64,000 bases of DNA from Isoetes taiwanensis (GCA_021234155.1 JAJEKV010000251.1:434001-498000); one strand, 5' to 3'. Positions 35,137-45,073 are shown, counted from the stretch's first letter. Notes: generated by a model from the sequence alone, not told the origin. A program made the numbers and translations.

Positions 35137-35330
35137 TTCTTATCATAACTTTTGATCCAGAGCTCTGTTTGAGATGATTTTTATTGCGTTGGAAAGCTCT
35201 CTCCGAGATCTTTTTGATAGTGTATGATATGGATATGTTTGGTTAAGTTATCTATGCTAAAACAGTATTTTTTGGCCGGGTTTGGTAGGCTTTCACATCC
35301 TACCGGTGATTAATACAGATTGGCGCTTAT
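35137..35330 (+). repeat. Dispersed repeat R2, plus copy
   Basis: CTTATCATAACTTTTGATCC, then GCGTTGGAAAGCTCTCTCCG and GTTTGGTTAAG, matches the reverse complement of 61,385-61,580 over about 190 bp. It is non-coding. Confidence 0.75.
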
Positions 35331-35819
35331 TGGATATTGTTTTATGGCTCATTCAATGAAGCTTGCAAAAAATTACCATGCATTTTTAGATTTTGAGGCA
35401 GTTATTAAGCAAATTCCAAGGCTTCTAGATCCTTGTGCTAACAAGCAGAAAAGTTTTCTACTTTGGTTTCTCACCACAAGAATCCATGGAGGCCAAAGGC
35501 TGCTGTTAAATTCCAGTTGAAAAATGTTTGTGTATGGGTGTTGCAAACTTTATGACTTTCAGAATAATGGGATCAATCTGCTCTATCTTTATGGTAACTT
35601 TTACTTATGTTCTATTTGTTTTATTGTAATGAAATTCAAAAGCTACAGGTGATGAAAGCCTCAAATGAATTCTAGTTTTTTTTTTTGTTTGAATTCTAAA
35701 AATTTTGTTACACCGGGGGGGGGAGGGGAGGGGACGTCCCTAAGGCCCCGAAGGGACCAAAATTTTCTTTTTTGCAACACAAACATCCAACATATAAAAA
35801 TTAAATCCCCCAACACATA
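35331..35819. other. No recognisable gene
   Basis: AT-rich sequence with a G-rich run near 35,716-35,734. The right part (35,730-35,760, CCCTAAGGCCCCGAAGGG) resembles the flank of the foldback at 38,205-38,245, so it may be part of that repeat. Confidence 0.4.
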
Positions 35820-36160
35820 ACAACCAACACATAACAATCATTGACATTAACAACCAACACATAACTACCATTGACGTTAATTAACACAACCATTGGGTCC
35901 AACACATTTAAATTAAAATCCCCCTTAAACCCCCTTTGGTTTGGGTGCATATTCACACGGGGGGTGACGTAGGGCAGCGAGAGCCCTCATAATTGTATTT
36001 TGCACGTACAAAATCAACACCATATAGTATTCTGCTTGAAATCTTATAGTATTTTGCGAATCTTGTTATACAGTATAGCAAATTTTGTACTTGCATACCC
36101 CACAAACGAGGAACTTTACGTACGATGTAGATTAAGGAATAAGGGGTGAATATGCCTATC
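35820..36160 (+). repeat. Half copy of the foldback element FB1
   Basis: Aligns with the left arm and middle of the foldbacks at 38,254 and 58,941: AACACATTTAAATTAAAATC, then CCCTTTGGTTTGGGTGCATA, GGCAGCGAGAGC and CATACCCCACAAACGAGGA. It stops at about 36,155, where the 2.5-kb repeat begins, so the right arm is missing at this site. It is more diverged than the other two copies. Confidence 0.8.
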
Positions 36161-38704
36161 CAATATGTAGCATAATAACAGGGGGTTGGTTTTGTATTTT
36201 TGTACTATTTTTTCTAAGGTTTTTATATGATTTTGAAAGCGTATCGCATGGGAACTACTAATTAGTATATCTAGAGTGCACATACGCCTGCATTAATTTT
36301 AGTGTTTTTGTTCAATGGTTTAGACCCATGGGCCATGTTGTATTTTTTCTCAATTAGCTTATTGAGGATCCTTCACATGCAACCCTCGAGCCATTTAGAA
36401 ATAGGGTTTACTAGATAGGGTTTGCTACCTGATGGCACAAATTCTGCAGCTTTTAGGCGGATCCGAAGCAGAGAGTAAGCATCATCGGAACAGAAGCATG
36501 GAAATTTCAAGGTCGAATCAGTTTTATTTGCTAGGTTTGTGAAGATCGAATCAGTTCCAAACAGCCATGGATAAGGCCTGCATATTTCCTTTTCGAGGTC
36601 TTCATTGCCTGCAAGAGCCGCACGACCAGGGAGCAAGGTGAGGAGCACGACGAACTTCACCAAATTTGAGGATCAGTCTCTCACGAAACATGGCTCTACT
36701 GCCTTTATGCATTTATGTTTTAAATTTACTTGTTTTCTCCTTGCCATCTATGCAGACTGAGGCCTCGCCTCTTGTGCGGCTTTCTCAAAAGACTGTAGAT
36801 GCATCTTGTGTTCTGCTTCATTTTTTCGAGTTGTTTTACCTGCATTTACTTGCACATCCATCTTTGGTTCCTCCTCCCACAAAGACCCTTGAGATGTTTC
36901 AGCGGGTTGCAAAGGCCAAGGGTCGCCATTCTCATTTTCATTCTCATCTTCAACTGGTGGGTTTTGTACCGCCCTTCTCCAGCAAACAGGGCATATGTAG
37001 AGGTCGGGCATGCAAACGTCCAACCATTGCATTGTAGGTATGGAAGGAAAGAGTAGATGATCACTGTCATATTCACTGCAGGGTTTCCCATAATCGGCAG
37101 CAGAGGAAGACGTTCATCCGGGCAGCATAGGAAGACGTTGATCAAATTATTCCTGTGGTTTTCATGTTTCACTCTGATTTGAGCTCTAACTATGTGGTTT
37201 TCATGTTCCACTCTGATTTGAGCTCTAACTATGTTTGTCCTTCTAGTTAACTATTGCTGGCCTAAAGTCTACAGAGATTGCAAGCATATGAGAAGAGGTA
37301 AGTACAGATTTTGTATTTCATTAATTTGTGCATCCAGATTTCACATTCAATTTTTTTTTTACAAATCCAGATTTGACAAACTAAGATTGTTATCTACATC
37401 TCCTCTATTCCAGAATGCATTGTCCATTATGATATTTGTGTGGGTTTTCAGACCAAATATAAAAAATGGCGTTAAAACTACTCCATCTGCTCCATAGTTT
37501 CTCCTTTATTTTGCTTTGTTTCTTGTTATTATTTTTGGTTTAAAACTACTCCATCTGCTCCATAGTCTCTCCTTTATTTTGCTTTGTTTCTTGTTATTAT
37601 TTTTTGGTTCACTTGCAATAGGACAAGTTGTGTACATCCTTTTATAAATATCCTCATAGTTTTTGTGGCTTTGCTTCTATTTGTTTGCCATTCGAAACTA
37701 AGAGATTGCATACACATTGCTTGTATATCCAGATGCTCTGACTTTTCTCATATGCTCGGGTAGAGGCGCATTTTGTTTTCTCGTGATAACAACCTGTAGT
37801 GGTCATGCTTCTCGCTACAAGCCATTGTTTTCCAACTTTGTTTTCCAACTCAAGCCATTGTTTTCCAACTTTGTTTTCCAACTCGGTGGATAGTAGAAGT
37901 GGAACATTCTTCACGCTCATTCTAGATGCCAATTTAACATTGTTTTCCAACTCTGTGGATAATAGAAGTGGAACATTGTTCACGTTATTCAATGCCGGGG
38001 ACATTCGAAGGCAAAACTTTTTAATTAAGATATGTAATGGGTTTAAATCCCCTAAAATGTGTTACTGAGATTGCCTCAAAGACACATATAGCTCAAGGTT
38101 AAATTGCATATGCACATTTCTTGCTACCCTTATATTTTAATAAACTCCATCTTCTTCTTCAAACTAAACCCCGATTCGGCATATCAATTCCCTAAGGTCT
38201 TTAAGGTTTTTTAAGGTTGTTAGGGCCCGAAGGGCCCAAAATTTTTTTTTAATATGACAACCAATACACAATTACTATTAGCATTAATTAACGTAAACCA
38301 TTGCATTCAACACATTTAAATTAAATCCCCCTTAAAACCCCCTTTGGTTTGGGTGCATATTCACGAGGAGGGGTTACGCTTAGGCAGCGAGAGCCCCTAA
38401 TACACGTACAAAATTAACACCATTAAGTATATTCCCTCAAATCTTATAGTATTTTGCAAATCTTGATATACAACATACAAAAACTTGTACAGGCATACCC
38501 CACAAACGAGGATCGTTATGTACGGTCCAGATCAAGGAACAAAGGGCAAATATGCCCATCTGACAGCTCTCGATGCCCGGAGTAACCCCTCGTGTGAATA
38601 TGCACCCAAACCAAAGGGGGTTTTAAGGGGGATTTAATTTAAATGTGTTGAATGCAATGGTTTACGTTAATCAATGCTAATAGTAATTGTGTATTGGTTG
38701 TCAT
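36161..38704 (+). repeat. 2.5-kb direct repeat, copy 1
   Basis: Nearly identical to 56,841-59,389. It starts CAATATGTAGCATAATAACA and ends with foldback FB1 (38,254-38,704). Short indels distinguish the copies. Internal duplications are shared: a 40-bp pair at 37,155-37,234 (GTGGTTTTCATG), a 68-bp-offset pair at 37,474-37,608 (AAAACTACTCCATCTGCTCC), and TTGTTTTCCAACT runs at 37,826-37,885. A consensus-like splice donor (AG|GTAAGTAC) lies near 37,296. No long intact frame is kept in both copies, so the small ORFs are probably not protein-coding. I do not recognise the family; it may be an uncharacterised non-autonomous element. Confidence 0.85.
38254..38704. mobile_element. Foldback element FB1, copy 1 (451 bp)
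   Basis: Arms of about 140 bp. The left starts ATGACAACCAATACACAATT (38,254) and runs to the GAGAGC near 38,395; the right runs 38,566-38,704 and is its near-perfect reverse complement, ending GGTTGTCAT. The middle, about 170 bp, is AT-rich and non-coding. The arms are very similar to each other, so the hairpin is young or maintained. No clear target duplication. Confidence 0.88.
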
Positions 38705-39004
38705 ATTGGTTGTGTATTGTGTATTGGTTGTGCAATGGTTTACTTTTCTTTAATCATATGATTATCAAGTTCTCATGTTGGCTCAATATAATTTAAAACA
38801 CGATCCAATTTTTTTCTTAAGTATTAATTTCACATTTTGTTTTATTTTCCAATCCATGTTTGACTCCAATCCCACACTCCCTAGCTCTTTTTTTTTACAT
38901 CCTTTCAAGATAAAGATAAAGATAAAAATAAAAATAAAGAAAGATTAAGAACTTGCCTAGCCATTATAAGTTCATGCACATTTTTTTTGTGTGTTCAAGG
39001 TTAT
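38705..39004. other. AT-rich spacer with short GTATTGGTTG repeats
   Basis: Begins with two or three repeats of the foldback tip (GTGTATTGGTTGTG at 38,709-38,740), then AT-rich DNA with an A-rich GATAAA microsatellite near 38,910-38,940. No gene. Confidence 0.6.
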
Positions 39005-39009
39005 AATTC

Positions 39010-39568
39010 TGATACGGAGCATAGCACGGGGGAGTGGTCTACGGCGCCAGGGTTATGGGGGTATGGCAAAATATGGCAAAGTTGTGGAAACATGGCAAAC
39101 ATTACTCATGTATCTAGGGACCTTTATTCTTATGGGAAATACAAGGTAAAGATGGTTGCACAAACATGGAAGGGGTCGAGACACTATCATTGGGATGATT
39201 ATTGGCTGAGGAAAAGATCATAGATAATGATTATCCCATATGATAAGTCATATAATCCAATTAAAGGCAAGGAGATATTTTTGAGAAAAAGGCAACTGCC
39301 TGCTAAAAAAGGCTAAAGTCGCAGAGAGATCTATAAATAGAACCGAAATTTCAGTTGGACATATCTCCACAACCAGAGCTCCGATTGAGGCGATATTTAC
39401 CTCTTGGAACCGGCTCGCAGTCTAGTTTCCGAATTGGGGTGGCACATTCCGTAATTCATCTCGAGAAGAGAGTAATGGCCGAAAAGGTGACAGGGGGTCA
39501 CAAATTACTGCTACAGCGACTCGGCAGATTTGCAATTATTTTCTGATCTATGGTCTACGTGGAGTAGC
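39010..39568 (+). repeat. LTR A (5'-most, truncated)
   Basis: Matches LTR B and C from TGATACGGAGCATAGC to GGTCTACGTGGAGTAGC, then stops. The last ~217 bp are replaced by the tail of the internal region. A TATAAATAG box is at 39,332-39,340. Confidence 0.88.
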
Positions 39569-39626
39569 AAGGTACTGGAACGTACTTGGACGATCGCGGA
39601 CGATCTCTTTTTGAGAAGGGATGGAC
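39569..39626 (+). promoter_or_regulatory. Internal tail with polypurine tract
   Basis: CTGGAACGTACTTGGACGAT through GAGAAGGGATGGAC matches the bases just before LTR C (41,518-41,583). It ends in the purine-rich tract that primes plus-strand synthesis. Its place between LTR A and LTR B shows a second internal region once existed here and was mostly deleted. Confidence 0.8.
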
Positions 39627-40402
39627 TGATACGGAGCATAGCACGGGGGAGTGGTCCACGGCGCCAGGGTTATTGGGGTATGGCAAAATATGGCAAAGTT
39701 GTGGAAACATGGCAAACATTACTCATGTATCTAGGGACCTTCATTCTTATGGGAAATACAAGGTAAAGATGGTTGCACAAACATGGAAGGGGTCGAGACA
39801 CTATCATTGGGATGATTATTGGCTGAGAAAAAGATCATAGATAATGATTATCCCATATGATAAGTCATATAATCTAATTAAAGGCAAGGAGATATTTTGA
39901 GAAAAAGGCAACTGCCTGCTAAAAAAAGGCTAAAGTCGCAGAGAGATCTATAAATAGAACCAAAACTTCAGTTGGACATATCTCCACAACCAGAGCTCCG
40001 ATTGAGGCGATATTTACTCGTTGGAACCGGCTCGGAGTCTAGTTTCCGAATTGGGGTGGTACATTCCGTAATTCATCCCGAGAAGAGAGTAATGGCCGAA
40101 AAGGTGATAGGGGGTTACAAATTACTGCTACAGTGACTCGGCAGATTTGTAATTATTTTCTGATCTATGGTCTACGTGGAGTAGCTATGGATTGAGTCTT
40201 TGCTCATGGTCTATGTGGAGTAGCCAGACATTGTTTGCCAAGCCAGTTGCCATTTGCACGGTCATAACCTTGTGGACCCGGTTGGGTGGTTAACCGTGTT
40301 CTTCAATGTACTTGTTTGAGATATATGATAATTGGATCTTGATCTTCAAATAAGATGCTATTGTTCAGTTGTTTAGCTTCCCATAAACAATGAATCGTAT
40401 CA
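39627..40402 (+). repeat. LTR B (full, 776 bp)
   Basis: Begins TGATACGG and ends CGTATCA, a 7-bp inverted terminal match. A TATAAATAG box is at 39,949-39,957. It is followed at 40,405 by TGGTATCAGAGCGG, so it is the 5' LTR of the surviving internal region. Confidence 0.93.
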
Positions 40403-40404
40403 AG

Positions 40405-40418
40405 TGGTATCAGAGCGG
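40405..40418 (+). promoter_or_regulatory. Primer-binding site (initiator Met tRNA)
   Basis: TGGTATCAGAGCGG two bases after LTR B matches the complement of the plant initiator methionine tRNA 3' end, the commonest primer of plant LTR elements. Confidence 0.85.
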
Positions 40419-41122
40419 AAGTTTACGATTGTTCTGGGAATCTATGGGCTATGGAAACATCACCGAGATTTGAATTCCTACTTTTGATTTGAATCAAAGA
40501 AGATGGAACTAGTGGTGGTATTACACTCTAAGACTGCGACACTTGCAAGTTTGTGCTGCAAGTACAGTTGGGTTGAACTTCGTCAAAAAGTGTGTTGGGG
40601 GCCAAGTATATGAGTGAACTGGCGAATCCTTGGAGCGTGGCATCCAAGTAAGGAGGATTTGACGACTGCTGCTGCAAGTGAAGCTGGGGCATCAGTAGCA
40701 GATAAAATTCGGTGCTTTCGTGGAGAATGCTCGAAGCATATGGGACGGACTTGTGGAGAACGAGTTCGGATGGTTGGGGGAAACTCCTATGATCCTTTGG
40801 GGGATTATGGAATAAATAAAAGCATCTTGCTTGAGATTGCAGAGTCAGATCATGGTGATCTGTAAAGCCGGTTGGCCGTGGCATAAATATTTGACTTGGG
40901 AAGTCATCTATATTAACACTTGACCTTATTTGCAGGTTTGCTTAGTGTTAAGCATTGGGGAGGACACTTTACGTAGAAGCTGTATGGATGCAAAAATTTG
41001 GATGCGGAATCTCAAATTGTTTCCTATGGGACAGGCTTATGGGTAAAGTTCCTAAGTTGAATTTCTTTATTTGGAATAAAGAATAGATACTTTTGTTGTG
41101 TATACCCATGGTAGATTAGTGA

Positions 41123-41435
41123 CTACGATTGCAACGTAGCCGGCTTGAACATGGTATACTAGATAGGGAATGCCTCTTGGTAGATTAGTAATTGTGATTG
41201 CAACACAATTGTCTTGACAAAGTTACATCTGTATCTTGGAGATACACTGTATCGTGGTGGCGATACAATCAAGTAGTACCGCGAAGGTACGAAAGATATT
41301 AAAGCACCACGGAGGTACAAGGATATATCGTACTGTGGAAGTACGTGGATATCCATAACTGCTTCTAGAGTTTTGCAAGGATTGAAAGAATAGAAACGTG
41401 GAGGTTCCAATGGGTATAAGGTACTGGGGAAGTAC
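41123..41435 (+). other. Array of small hairpins with similar loops
   Basis: Hairpins in order: CTACG/CGTAG (41,123-41,139) and AATTGTG/CACAATT (41,190-41,210), both with loop ATTGCAA. Then GTATC-TTGGA-GATAC (41,231-41,245), TGTATCG-TGGTGG-CGATACA (41,248-41,267), GTACC-GCGAA-GGTAC (41,276-41,290), GCACC-ACGGA-GGTAC (41,304-41,318, one mismatch), CGTACT-GTGGA-AGTACG (41,329-41,345, extended by GGATAT/ATATCC), GAAAC-GTGGA-GGTTC (41,393-41,407, one mismatch) and GTACT-GGGGA-AGTAC (41,421-41,435). Stems differ; most loops are 5 nt and end GGA or GAA. Confidence 0.8.
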
Positions 41436-41583
41436 AATAACTTATATAACCATTCTTGAGTTCGCAGGGTTTAGGAACTCCCAGGTGCACGTTGAATATG
41501 GAACAACCACCTTGAGAAGGGATGGACCAAACTGGAACGTACTTGGACGATCACGGACGATCTCTTTTTGAGAAGGGATGGAC

Positions 41584-42360
41584 TGATACGGAGCATAGCA
41601 GGGGGGAGTGGTCCACGGCGCCAGGGTTATGGGGGTATGGCAAAATATGGCAAAGTTGTGGAAACATGGCAAACATTACTCATGTATCTAGGGACCTTTA
41701 TTCTTATGGGAAATACAAGGTAAAGATGGTTGCACAAACATGGAAGGGGTCGAGACACTATCATTGGGATGATTATTGGCTGAAAAAAAGATCATAGATA
41801 ATGATTATCACATATGATAAGTCATATAATCTAATTAAAGGCAAGGAGATATTTTGAGAAAAAGGCAACTGCCTGCTAAAAAAAGGCTAAAGTCGCAGAG
41901 AGATCTATAAATAGAACCAAAACTTCAGTTGGACATATCTCCACAACCAGAGCTCCGATTGAGGCGATATTTACCTCGTTGGAACCGGCTCCGAGTCTAA
42001 TTTCCGAATTGGGGACGTACATTCCGTAATTCATCCCAAGAAGAGAGTAATGGCCGAAAAGGTGATAGGGGGTCACAAATTACTGCTACAACGACTCGAC
42101 AGATTTGTAATTATTTTCTGATATATGGTCTACGTGGAGTAGCTATGGATTGAGTCTTTGCTCATGGTCTATGTGGAGTAGCCAGACATTGTTTGCCAAG
42201 CCAGTTGCCATTTGCACGGTCATAACCTTGTGGACCCGGTTGGGTGGTTAACCGTGTTCTTCAATGTACTTGTTTGAGATATATGATAATTGGATCTTGA
42301 TCTTCAAATAAGATGCTATTGTTCAGTTGTTTAGCTTCCCATAAACAATGAATCGTATCA
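41584..42360 (+). repeat. LTR C (3' LTR, 777 bp)
   Basis: Begins TGATACGG directly after GAGAAGGGATGGAC and ends CGTATCA, followed by the AATTC target duplication. It aligns with LTR B along its whole length with only scattered differences. TATAAATAG lies at 41,906-41,914. Confidence 0.93.
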
Positions 42361-42365
42361 AATTC

Positions 42366-42651
42366 CTCATTCACTATAATACATGTTTTACAAAGTTGTC
42401 AATTACATTGCTTACAATTATATTTCTTACAATAAAACTACACGAACACTCATGGTTAGACTCGAACAAATCTAAAGTTTGCTAAATATGTCATAGTTGC
42501 AGTGTTCCCATGCCAAATTGCAATGTGGTATCTTGGACACAATCCTTGTAGGATAATAGAGCTTGACAGGATGCAAATGAAAATTATAAAAAAATAATAA
42601 AAAAATAATACATACAGTCAATGAGTTATCCACCTCTTGTCAAAAACATAC
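42366..42651. other. Possible intron or flank of the kinase relic
   Basis: AT-rich DNA right of the retrotransposon. On the minus strand it follows the kinase exon's apparent splice donor at 42,646-42,651, so it may be an old intron. No further exon was recognised. Confidence 0.35.
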
Positions 42652-43220
42652 TTGCCCAATCAACATCTTACACAACAAACTTTCAAGACTCCAGTAGTTC
42701 ACAACCTTGCAATGACCTTTGGCAAGGACTATTTCTGGTGCCATGTAGTCCACAACTTCACACACATAGAAGTTGATGGTTTAGAATCAGTTATTTCCCA
42801 TGTAAGACCGAAATCTATAAGCCTCACCTGCAAATAATAGATAGTAATTGTATCATCATTGCATAGTGCCAATAGTAGAACATAACTATACATACATATC
42901 CTTTAGCATCCCAAACAAAATCCTCTAGCTTCAGATCTCGATAAACAATTCCATTTTTGTATGCTATTACAAAGATTGTTTAGACTGCAAAAGTGAGTCA
43001 AATCCTCACTATAACATTAGAACGATGGAGTTACCATCGAGTATTCTCCAATAAATATCAAGACCAGAAAGTCATCTATCACAAGATCATAAGATGGTGG
43101 ATTTAGAGTCTCAGTTTCATTGTAGAAGCACTTGAGAGCATCATCATCGACTATGATTATATCATCCTTATTCTTGATACCAAGTTTGTCCATCATGTTT
43201 CTCAACTGTTCTCTGCACAT
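42652..43220 (-). pseudogene. Protein kinase (AGC-like) gene fragment, broken
   Basis: Minus-strand pieces of a Ser/Thr kinase catalytic domain. The frame ending near 43,017 closes with DDFLVLIFIGEYS, resembling the start of the N-lobe glycine loop. At about 42,896-42,952 comes NGIVYRDLKLEDFVWDAKGY, the catalytic loop with the HRD motif as YRD. A 68-bp intron with GT-AG ends (42,828-42,895) separates it from the exon at 42,652-42,827. That exon reads VRLIDFGLT (DFG motif) and, after a one-base frameshift, VDYMAPEIVLAKGH (APE motif). YRDLK, DFGL and YMAPEI in this spacing suggest an AGC-type kinase. Most of the N-lobe is missing and the frame is broken, so it is not functional. Retained introns show it is not a processed copy. 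Confidence 0.7.
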
Positions 43221-43809
43221 ATTTGCTCTGGTCCCAAAAGGTTAATCACTGTCGACCCATTTTCCTAAGGCCTTCGTAGTATTCTTAATGTTCCAGAGTT
43301 CCATGAATAACCAAATACCCACTCGAAATAACTTAACTGTCTCATAGCCCTCGAAGTAAAGAGTTCGTTCTCGTCCATGCATGTTCTACTTTTGCCATTT
43401 CTCTGATATTAGCAGATGAAGTTGTCTCGCGAGATGGCGTTCATCATCTTTTCATGCACAATACATTTACCCAGATCTTCATCAGCAGTTGCAATTGTCT
43501 CGCCACTTAGGATTGTGAGTAGAGAGAGCCGTCTTCTCTTTGGCCGGTATGTGGTGTGCATATATCGTGAGTCCGCATCACGAGAATGCGATCAATCCTT
43601 TCCGTCGGATCGACATTCTCGAGAGAGGAGACGTGATATATATTCGGTTTCCTAAGTGTTTTCCTTATTCAACATTCTTTTCACAGCAATATAGTAGCAT
43701 TGTTAAAACCCACCCTTCCTGCCCCTTCCTTTCTTTACATTATTTACTTGTTGATAGCTATAACCTGATATATTGAGAAGTTTGTTTATCATTAGTATCG
43801 TCATTCGCT
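43221..43809. other. No recognisable gene; possible upstream kinase exon
   Basis: The minus strand near 43,290-43,400 keeps an open frame (DENELFTSRAMRQLSYFEW) that could belong to the kinase gene N-terminus, but I cannot confirm it. Otherwise unassigned. Confidence 0.3.
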
Positions 43810-44370
43810 TGGCAGGCATGACCAGCTATTATGGTTTTTTTTGTTTCTCATTTATGTTGTCGATGATGAATCTCTTGGTATGCGTGACTGGCCCGTTCAT
43901 TTTTTAGGGATTTATTGTTTGCATAGCACGTGCAACCAACCCCTCTGGAGGTTTACATCTCGTATTTGATGTTTTACAAGTTATGTTCATTTTTTGTTCG
44001 CATTTTACGTGCGACCAGCCCCTACTTGCTATAGAGGATTTTTGCTTGCGTGGGCGCGCAACTCGCCCTCTGGAAGTTTACGTTTCTAATTTGATATTTC
44101 ATAAGGTTTACATAAAGTTATGTTCATATTTTGTTTACATAGTACGCACGACCAGCCCCTTCTTGTTACAGTGGTTTTTTGTTTGTGTGATACCATGACC
44201 AGCCCCTCTGGAGGTTTATATTTTTCATTGATATTTTCTTTTATGCTCATAATTTTTGCCTATTGATTTGCATTGCACCACAATCAGCCCTTCCATTTTT
44301 TAGACAGAATTTTTGTTTGTGTGGCATGCATGACCAATCCCTCTGGAGGTTACTTTTTTCGTTGATGTTG
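43810..44370 (+). repeat. Degenerate alternating minisatellite
   Basis: A motif close to GCATGACCAGCCCCTCTGGAG recurs at about 43,816, 43,881, 43,926, 44,007, 44,055, 44,145, 44,192, 44,276 and 44,326. It alternates between a type followed by CTCTGGAGGTTTA and a type followed by TTCTTGTTACAG- or TTCATTTTTTAG-like sequence. The higher-order period is about 130-140 bp. Not coding. Confidence 0.65.
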
Positions 44371-45062
44371 AGCAATTTCCGTAATTCTTTTCATTGATAT
44401 TGATTCGCATGGTGCACTTGATCAATATTGTTGCTCCGCCTAGATTTGCGATTTATAGTTTTCCACCTGTGAATTCTTTTGTCGATTGGTCCCGCTGTCG
44501 ATATTCTCGTTCAAGCGCCATAAACAATACCTCAAGAGCATTGACGATCATTTCTCATTAGAGTTTTCCACGAAAACCGAAAAGAGCAGGTTTGTTTTTT
44601 TTTGAATCTCAATGAGAAACTGTCACGACTTTTCTCATCTTTGCCTAGCTCTATCATTGTATTATTGCCCTTTATCTGTATATGCCGAAGTCCGATATTG
44701 TGGCTATAGTCACCTATTCCACTCACTTCAAAATTATAAACCCAATGTATACTGCTATTGTGATGAATGAAAAGCCCATCTATGGTCGATGTTTATCGCG
44801 GGTCCTCATCATGGGAATACCATTTTATAGCCTATGCAACAAAATTTGGACTTATTCAAATTTAAAAATAGCACTTTAAAGATGCCCTATGAGAACATTA
44901 TATTTATTTTTTAGCTATTCTTGATTTTAACAAACTTTCAAAGTTGATATAAGACAATTTTATATTAAAAGTATTATGGTTATCGAAGCATAAAGTTGAT
45001 CTTACTAGTTTTTTATTGAATCTATTTATAACTAAATTTTTAAATTGGTGAATACAAAAATT
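44371..45062. other. AT-rich left flank of the LINE insertion
   Basis: No gene recognised. It becomes very AT-rich near 44,880-45,062. A 64-codon minus frame at 44,532-44,726 has no known domain. Confidence 0.45.
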
Positions 45063-45073
45063 TCAGTTCCTAG
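45063..45073 (+). repeat. LINE target-site duplication, left
   Basis: TCAGTTCCTAG, repeated exactly at 56,427-56,437 after the LINE poly(A) tail. Confidence 0.9.

Larger units (their letters stand above)
40403..41583 (+). other. Structured internal region without genes
   Basis: About 1.18 kb between the PBS and the polypurine tract. Frames at 40,528-40,884 show no gag, protease or RT motif. It has an unusual density of short inverted repeats. Examples are ACTTGCA/TGCAAGT at 40,541-40,563 and the series at 41,123-41,435, annotated separately. If transcribed it would be a strongly folded RNA, conceivably for packaging or dimerisation by a helper element. That role is inference. Confidence 0.6.
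39005..42365 (+). mobile_element. Non-autonomous LTR retrotransposon with three LTRs
   Basis: The 5-bp sequence AATTC at 39,005-39,009 and again at 42,361-42,365 brackets the whole structure as a target-site duplication. Inside, in order: LTR A (39,010-39,568, 3' end lost), a 58-bp tail of internal sequence with a polypurine tract, LTR B (39,627-40,402), a primer-binding site, a 1.18-kb internal region and LTR C (41,584-42,360). LTRs begin TGATACG and end CGTATCA. The internal region has no gag, pol or other recognisable frame, so the element must have depended on proteins from elsewhere, as in TRIM- or LARD-type elements. Confidence 0.88.

Noticed and set aside
34826-35146. Cys/Trp-rich repetitive ORFs on both strands
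   Set aside because: They are translations of the 57-bp tandem repeat, not a repeat protein.
36373-37037. Possible signal-peptide protein (MVKFVVLLTLL...) and its plus-strand neighbour in the 2.5-kb repeat
   Set aside because: The equivalent frames at 57,052-57,717 are shifted or start differently because of indels, so coding is not conserved between the copies.
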